Origin: Bolinopsis microptera
Taxonomy: Eukaryota; Ctenophora; Tentaculata; Lobata; Bolinopsidae
DNA length: 64,000 bases
Reading direction: 5' to 3'
NCBI RefSeq assembly: GCF_026151205.1
Contig: NC_087083.1
Location: 6,674,460-6,738,459, forward strand
Shown here one piece after another: positions 57,838 to 64,000 of this stretch. The number at the start of each line of letters is the position of its first letter. The first letter of the stretch is position 1. The translations under genes were made by a program, and so were the position numbers. Below the pieces are notes generated by a model, which did not search any database, had not been told where the DNA came from, and saw only the letters and a list, made by a program, of their open reading frames with translations.

Positions 57838-57961
57838 TTAAGTAAGTAATTAAAGTAGCGCTCTTCAATTTGAGACTTTTTGATAAATGGCGAATAATAA
57901 TTTTTTAAAGTTGCTTTGTTTTTAGCCATCATAACGATAATCGATTTTGATAAATAATATA

Positions 57962-58705
57962 GTAGTGTAAGCAAGGAGAACATATTGGAAAACAAAAAAA
58001 AGAGACTTGACTACTGGAATTCCATGTGGTAACTAGCAAGATCTCCTACCTTCATTTCGGCCTCGTCACTTCATTTCACGGTCCTTTCTGACCCTGTACC
58101 TTCATTTCTGCCCTCTCTGACCCCTAATTGCATTTCTGACGTACATCTAAAAAAACATATTTTACATATTTTACATATTTTACATATTTTCTTTACAATG
58201 TTAGCATGAATCATCCATATCTTTATTGAGTTACTGTTATAGAAATTGCATCGTGCTTGAGCGATATGCAACGTGATCAGCTAGGGATCTGCATAGTTGT
58301 TAAATGTTGTCATACCATATATTCCCTGCGGTGTAAGACACAATCGTGTGTACTCTAGTGCAGACTAGTGGAGACTCTAGTTTTATTTCGCAACTTACTC
58401 GTGTTACTGTTAAGTGTTACCTGGACTTATTTGTTTGTTTGTTTATAGAACCCGTCCCAATCTTGTATCGGAAAATGACGCGGACGAAACTCAATTCTGA
58501 GTGTGAATACGGGTGGTACCTGCAAAAGTGTTCATTAAGCATTTAGAGTTCTGTAAAACTGGTTACCTGGACTTAAGTAAGTAATTAAAGTAGCGCTCTT
58601 CAATTTGAGACTTTTTAATAAATGGCGAATAATAATTTTTAAAAGTTGCTTTGTTTTTAGCCATCATAACGATTTAAATCGATTTTGATAAAAAATATAG
58701 TAGTA
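57962..58705. repeat. Direct segmental duplication, copy 2 (empty sites)
   Basis: Uninterrupted counterpart of 55417-57961. A TTTTACATA tandem is expanded near 58155-58190. Confidence 0.9.
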
Positions 58706-59515
58706 GTACTAAACTCGAATATAGTTTGATGGTAATGATTATACTTCGTATTGCAACACTTATCTTTTGTATTTAACATGTGAATATTTATTTACTGCTT
58801 TTTAATGCCCTGACAGTATTGTAGTATTACCTGGTTACCTGGTTACCTTAACCATGGCTCACTGAGAATCATTCGATCGGACATTGCGTGAACGGACACA
58901 ATTTTTAAAAATTCGAATGAACGCTCGAAGGCATTAAAAACTATTAAAAATCCGAACCTTTTTTCATCTTTTTGGGCGTTTATTTTTTCAATTTTAGAAG
59001 TAGTAGTAGTTCTTATCACATATCTTGCTTGCATAACATCATGGCTCAGCTTAGTGTGAGTATAATAAGTTTAAATTTAGTTTAATCTAATTACTATTTT
59101 TAGGGTCAGGTCTTTCACTTTACGGCAGTCCCCTCTCGAATCAAATATACTAATATAATATAATATATCATAATTATAGCTATTAAGGTCAAAATCTTTT
59201 CTGTGTTTGATTGTAAAAAATGATTTTGCAAATAAAAAATGATTTTACAAATATAAAACGTCATTCGAGTAGCTGCAGCTACAGCCTTCGTTGTCATGGT
59301 GATGGAGTTATAACTTTGCAATGTAATATGTAAATGTACTGATCATTGCTTGTATAGAGTACTCACACAGCTCAGAAGTTATACTCTGTACTTCTATACA
59401 GTGAACAGTTTAGTTTACCTTACTTAGCTTACTCCAGTAAGTTATTCTCTACTTCTTTACATTAGTTTTACTCTGTACTTCTATACAGTCTAGCTCAGCT
59501 TGCTGGAGTCTGCAT
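58706..59515. other. Non-coding, no gene seen
   Basis: Includes a short CTGGTTAC trio near 58830 like the 53-kb minisatellite and a GATCGGACATTGCGTGAACGG phrase related to the TACCTTATCGGACC repeats. No exon supported. Confidence 0.4.
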
Positions 59516-59517
59516 TA

Positions 59518-59645
59518 TAGCATAATATATATATTATGCTATATACCCCTGTTAGACTATATATAGTCTAACAGGGGTAGGCGAGGTTCAGGTCGCCGTC
59601 GCGAGCGAAGCGAGCTGCGGTGGGGGCCCGGGGGCGCAGCCCCCA
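59518..59645. other. Palindrome pair followed by a GC-rich hairpin island
   Basis: GCATAATATATATATTATGC, then CCCCTGTTAGACTA/TAGTCTAACAGGGG (59547-59578) form strong hairpins. They are followed by about 65 GC-rich bases with GCGAGCGAAGCGAGC and GGGGGCGCAGCCCCC. The island is sharply different from its AT-rich surroundings. Confidence 0.8.
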
Positions 59646-59784
59646 GAAATTTGTAAACTAAGTTATATGCTTAATCAATAGGATATCAATACAGAAGGTT
59701 CAAAACAGTTGATAAGACACTTGGTTATTAGTCATATTTTGATTAAAAAACAATGGACGAATTAAGATGGCACGAATTTTAAGT

Positions 59785-59840
59785 TACCTTATCGGACCTT
59801 ATTTGACCGGACATTAAATGAACGGACATAATTATGAACG
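59785..59840. repeat. TACCTTATCGGACC repeat end, copy 1
   Basis: GTTACCTTATCGGACCTTATTT followed by GAACGGA recurs at 63967-64000. Probably the end of an interspersed element; the other end was not found. Confidence 0.6.
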
Positions 59841-60640
59841 GATGGCAAGTACCCATACATCGTGGTCCGATAGTTTCATTGCGTCTTAATATACTATATA
59901 ATATACGCTATATATATATATATAGCGTATGTGCATTGTGCATGATGAAGGGATTCACTTGCTCGCTACAAAGTTTTAATTGTACGTGCAGTGGCGTAAT
60001 GTTACTGTCTACGTGAACTTTCAGTCTGAATGCCCTTTCAGCTGCAAACTGGCTGCTTTCTGTGCTTGTATTTCATGATTTGTTTCGTTTTACTTTTACT
60101 ACTTTTACTTGCGAAAGATGTAGTCTTCTCCTCCATTTACAGAGGTGAATGTCGTATTGCTGTCAGGGAGCAGTGGTTGAGTGGTCACAACCTTCGGGCT
60201 TACTAGTTACTGTAGTATAGTATATACTGTATATGTAATATGTATAGTATATATCTGTACTGTAGAGGCTAGTAGCTTACAATGTGGATATATGTAAGGA
60301 CAATTTCTGTATTCTCAAAAACATGTACCAATAAGCAACCTCCTGCCCTTATTATACTCCAGTAGCACAGAGGGCTGAGTGTGCACTTCACTGCATAGAG
60401 TTTTTTGCCACTGAATCGGGCTAAATAGGTCATTGGCATGTTGTGTCGCTAATCCCAACCCTGTGGAGTCACGCTTATATTTCATATTAGGCGTGTATAT
60501 ATGGGAAATTTACTCAGCTTCTGAAGATCTTAGAAACTCAAACTTAAGCTTAAAATCAAAAATGACGGCAATACACATGTTTATATTGGGTGTTAGGGCT
60601 CTCATTGACAAATTTATGTTTAATCCTTTATTGGTACTAT
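59841..60640. other. Non-coding, no gene seen
   Basis: A perfect palindrome-like ATATACGCTATATATATATATAGCGTAT lies near 59900. No exon supported. Confidence 0.4.
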
Positions 60641-60647
60641 TTTAATA

Positions 60648-60870
60648 TTTTAAGCCATTCCGATTATTTTGAGCCAATAAAAAACTTTTCATTTTTGCTA
60701 ATTATCTAATTGATAATTATCCAATTAACTAATTGTCTGACGTAAAAATTGTCTTTTCCTCCTGATAAGATGAACACCCTCGATTAATCCGCAACATTTT
60801 ACGATGTTCACAACTAAAGATATTCGACAAACAAGAAAGGTAGTAAGAAGTGGTAAAAGTGGCAAGAAGT
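60648..60870. repeat. Interspersed repeat family R1, copy 2
   Basis: Same order of blocks as 14808-15060, with a shorter middle. Confidence 0.75.
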
Positions 60871-60959
60871 GGCCTTAGGACACGTGGAAAAGTTTGGAAA
60901 TATTGGTCAGCGATAAAGGGCATCTAATTGGACTCAAAAACTTCAAAATCCTTAGAAAG

Positions 60960-61017
60960 CTTCTTGAGTCGGTATAGATCGATTTTTTCAGACGGATCTG
61001 TCTGTACTATTATGGTA
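60960..61017. repeat. Short repeat shared inverted with 35922-35972
   Basis: TCGGTATAGATCGATTTTTT followed by CAGACGGATCTGTCTGTACT is the reverse complement of the sequence beside LTR-A. It may be the end of the R1 family copy just before it. Confidence 0.65.
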
Positions 61018-61351
61018 AACCTGTTTTACTCTGCAACAACCCTAATTGTCTAGGCAACCACCCTAATTGTCTTGGTCATGGGCCCAACCCTCCTGAATCC
61101 ACCAGCTGGCACCACTTTCCGTTAATTTCTTACAATCATCACTATATAGCATATACCAGATACCTATATAGTTTTAGTGGTGCAAGACTCAAGAGGCAGG
61201 TGTTGATTTTTTATTTTGTGTTCATGTTCTCTTGTTTTTCCTACATTCATCTTCGATGATAAAACCTCGCTACGTAATTAATAACACTACGCCAGAAATA
61301 CGATGTACTTGCAGAGCAATAGTATATAGTGTTGACAAGATTATCTCCGGC

Positions 61352-61580
61352 TGTTACTTAGTTTCTTTATTCCTTATAAGTTACTAGTATTAAGTTACTT
61401 AGTTTCTTTATTCCCTATTAGTTACTAGTATTAAGTTACTTAGTTTCTTTATTCCTTATTAGTTACTAGTATTAAGTTATTATCTCTGCCTGTTACTTAG
61501 TTTCTTTATTCCCTATTAGTTAATAGTATTAAGTTACTTAGTGTCTTTATTCCCTATTAGTTACTAGTATTAAGTTATTA
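61352..61580. repeat. 41-bp minisatellite
   Basis: About five copies of TTACTTAGTTTCTTTATTCC + YTATTAGTTACTAGTATTAAG. Confidence 0.85.
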
Positions 61581-61589
61581 CTATTTTCT

Positions 61590-62940
61590 AATCTCTATTA
61601 TAACATTCACTTTTGTGTATAACGTACAGTATTGAATTAATTTTGTATAGTATATTTAATACTGATAAATAATAATAATTATTATACTTATATAATTTAT
61701 TGTAACTGCGATCCTGCATGCAATCGTTTCCTTCTTATTCGATGTTTTCCAACTGTAATCTTCAACAAATCACTGCATCACATCTTTTTTTCTTTTCCCT
61801 TGATTCTTCATTCTCTTACCACCACTACCTGGCTAATCCAACCATGAAACATGATACTATTACAGTATATAATTCCTGAATAGCTAGGTCGCTAAGCGAT
61901 ATATGTTACCAATGAATAGCGACGTTGCTTAGCGACATGTAACAAATGAATAACCACTTTTTCGGCTAATTGTAGACCTTCTGTCAAGCATCAATCATTC
62001 GACTAGTTATTCTTTTATTATCGTGACCTCGTGACACCAACCCTGGTTATTGCTAGGATGCAATCAGATACATACATCTACATACTGGAATATAAGTCAT
62101 AGCAATGTACCATTAGGGGTCGTTCACATACTACGTAATCATAATGTGAACGACCCATTATCTTAAGGGGCATTTCTCGGAAAGGACTCATATCACCCTC
62201 GCAATGCATGTTATACCTTATAGATTCGTTTTTAGTGAGAATTAGCGGGGTGACCCGGGTTGTTAGATATTTGAGAGATGATCTATTAGATGCGTAAACT
62301 TGAGATTAGAGCTGCCGACTCCCCTTGCTTATGTATCTATCTATCTTATTCAAATGTTCATATACTAGACTAGACGAAGCTTTTTATCATGAGATGTAAT
62401 CAATCTCGTGAAAACTGCCAGTCAACTGTCAAGCTGTGATGAATTTTATGTTTAAAATAATGTAGCAGTTAGCTGCTGCATATGTTTCATTATATTTGCA
62501 ATTTATAATTTAATTTGCAATTCCGTATTTTGTGAAACAGATATATTTTAAATCCTGTTAAACATCAGTATTTGAAAGACTGAGATTTGATCATTTGTTG
62601 CCATTATTCAAAATACAGTACAATAGTCAGTAGATTTTTTAATCTTGTATTCTTATTCCATGTTTTTCCTTATAATTAGACTAAGCAGCCGCACGGTAAT
62701 CTATGTAAGTATTTGCGTGTAACTTTATTCAGGTGCGGCAATACAAATAAAGTTGACATTTAGAGAAGGAACTGTTGCCCTTTGCTTACTTTACCTGCTA
62801 TTCAGCCTTTGCATTGGTGTATCATATCAATGTGCGAATCTTAATATTGAGTACTGCAGATTGCGACGTTTTTAAAAATCTCCAATCAGAGACCAGAGTT
62901 TACAAGGCTTGAAAAGTACATCCAGAGGTTCTGGTCTGCT
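61590..62940. other. Non-coding, no gene seen
   Basis: No exon supported. A 40-base hairpin lies at 62118-62157. Confidence 0.4.
62118..62157. mobile_element. Minimal hairpin, possible end-to-end MITE remnant
   Basis: GGGTCGTTCACAT and ATGTGAACGACCC pair over 13 bases around a 14-base loop containing TACGTA. Confidence 0.5.
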
Positions 62941-62947
62941 GCTCAGT

Positions 62948-63536
62948 TACAGTTGCCTGGTTACAGTTGCCTGGTTACAGTTGCCTGGTTACAGTTGCCT
63001 GGTTACAGTTGCCTGGTTACAGTTGCCTGGTTAAAGTTGCCTGGTTACAGTTGCCTGGTTACAGTCGCCTGGTTACAGTTGCCTGGTTACAGTTGCCTGG
63101 TCACAGTTGCCTGGTCACAGTTGCCTGGTCACAGTTGCCTGGTTACAGTTGCCTGGTTACAGTTGCCTGGTTACAGTTGCCTGGTTACAGTTGCCTGGTT
63201 ACAGTTGCCTGGTTACAGTTGCCTGGTTACAGTTGCCTGGTTACAGTTGCCTGGTTACAGTTGCCTGGTTACAGTTGCCTGGTTACAGTTGCCTGGTTAC
63301 AGTTGCCTGGTTACAGTTGCCTGGTTACAGTTGCCTGGTTACAGTTGCCTGGTTACAGTTGCCTGGTTACAGTTGCCTGGTTACAGTTGCCTGGTTACAG
63401 TTGCCTGGTTACAGTTGCCTGGTTACAGTTGCCTGGTTACAGTTGCCTGGTTACAGTTGCCTGGTTACAGTTGCCTGGTTACAGTTGCCTGGTTACAGTT
63501 GCCTGGTTACAGTTGCCTGGTTACAGTTGCCTGGTT
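62948..63536. repeat. 14-bp minisatellite (GTTGCCTGGTTACA)n
   Basis: About 42 copies with few variants (TTAAAGTTG, ACAGTCGCC, GGTCACAG), clustered in the first third. Flanks repeat each other: GAGTTTACAAGGCTTGAAAAGTA before and GAGTTTACAAAGCTTGAAACGTA after. Three frames are open because of the unit. Confidence 0.97.
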
Positions 63537-63539
63537 ATA

Positions 63540-63966
63540 ATCAGAGTTTACAAAGCTTGAAACGTAAACCCAGAGGTTCTGGTCTGCTGTTCAATTTACT
63601 GTATTTCTATTAGTTTGTGTGTACTGAGCCGCGTTATGTCGTAAAACTGTTGTGAGAGAAAATTCTTCTCAATCAACATGTTCACTTTATCTCATAACAA
63701 TATTACACACTACCAATGTGTTATCAAGCATCTGCGGTCAATATCTTTATTTTTGTATCTGATTTTTTTTGCCAGCTTACCAATCTCTTTGAATTTTTGA
63801 AGCTTCGAAACTTGTACTGAAACTTTGGTCCTGAATATGGTATATGGTAACTTTATTGTACATTTCTACATTGTAGAATAGTAGAGAATACGTTGATTTA
63901 ACAATAGGACTTATTAATGTCTTAGTAAGTCATCACAGGCATAACATTACTACATATGAATAAACT
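63540..63966. other. Non-coding, no gene seen
   Basis: No supported exon. Confidence 0.4.
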
Positions 63967-64000
63967 ACCTTATCGGACCTTATTTCTTCATTTGAACGGA
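63967..64000. repeat. TACCTTATCGGACC repeat end, copy 2, cut by the window edge
   Basis: CTACCTTATCGGACCTTATTT followed by GAACGGA, as at 59785. Confidence 0.6.

Larger units (their letters stand above)
55417..57961. repeat. Direct segmental duplication, copy 1 (with two insertions)
   Basis: Matches 57962-58705 in order: AAGCAAGGAGAACAT, TTGACTACTGGAATTCCATG, AGATCTCCTACC, TTTCTGACCCTGTACCTTCA, TATCTTTATTGA.TTACTGTT, GATCTGCATAGTTGTTAAAT, GTGCAGACTAGTGGAGACTC, GGTTACCTGGACTTAA and GTAAGTAATTAAAGTAGCGC. The extra length comes from elements at 55625-56130 and 56488-57837. Confidence 0.9.

Noticed and set aside
62953-63613. Three overlapping frames of 168-197 codons with Leu-Pro-Gly-Tyr repeats
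   Set aside because: The 14-base unit lacks stops in any frame; differences do not favour silent changes.

Overview
The window is nuclear DNA of an animal, probably a repeat-rich marine invertebrate. It is AT-rich, its genes are split by many GT-AG introns, and it carries genes for a ciliary protein, an SLC7 amino-acid transporter and NF-YC, plus Ty3/gypsy, LINE, mariner-like and piggyBac-like elements. I cannot name the phylum from sequence alone. Most coding sequence lies in exons too short to stand out as long open frames. I rebuilt the genes by joining frames across splice sites with matching phases.

Layout. 0-5 kb: mostly non-coding, with a CCAAT/E-box cluster near 3.2 kb and a short first exon at 4.9-5.2 kb resembling the N-terminal domain of Crypton-type/DUF3504 recombinase-like proteins. 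7.2-7.6 kb: a 13-bp minisatellite. 8.6-12.3 kb: a degenerate tandem duplication; the left copy keeps two exons of a charged coiled-coil protein. 13.8 kb: an exon with one EF-hand. 16.5-21.2 kb, minus strand: CFAP96 (C4orf47), whose 5' half is tandemly duplicated with one decayed copy. 22-24 kb: very long (GT)n and (CTCTGC)n tracts. 24.9-31.8 kb, plus strand: a 17-exon SLC7/LAT-type transporter with three MITE-like elements in its introns. 35.1-35.7 kb: a broken LINE reverse transcriptase.

36-51.8 kb is a nested retrotransposon complex. A minus-strand gypsy-like element (LTRs near 35.98-36.75 and 51.0-51.75 kb) keeps protease and a C-terminal tail but has no reverse transcriptase, RNase H or integrase. 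It is interrupted by a plus-strand gypsy-like element (LTRs 40.56-41.42 and about 47.84-48.75 kb, apparent target duplication ACTTC). That inner element has RT-RNase H-integrase but no gag or protease. In their place is an intact, intronless, antisense NF-YC gene. The inner LTR holds an array of eleven stem-loops whose six-base loops are nearly all CACACT while the stems differ in sequence. This is the most striking unexplained structure in the window. About 47.76-52.44 kb has the look of uncorrected sequence (inflated homopolymers), so the right halves of both elements are unreliable.

53-64 kb: minisatellites, a 2.5-kb/0.74-kb direct duplication in which one copy carries a TTAA-flanked 1.35-kb foldback element and the other the matching empty site, several small elements starting TACCTTA, and a GC-rich hairpin island at 59.6 kb.
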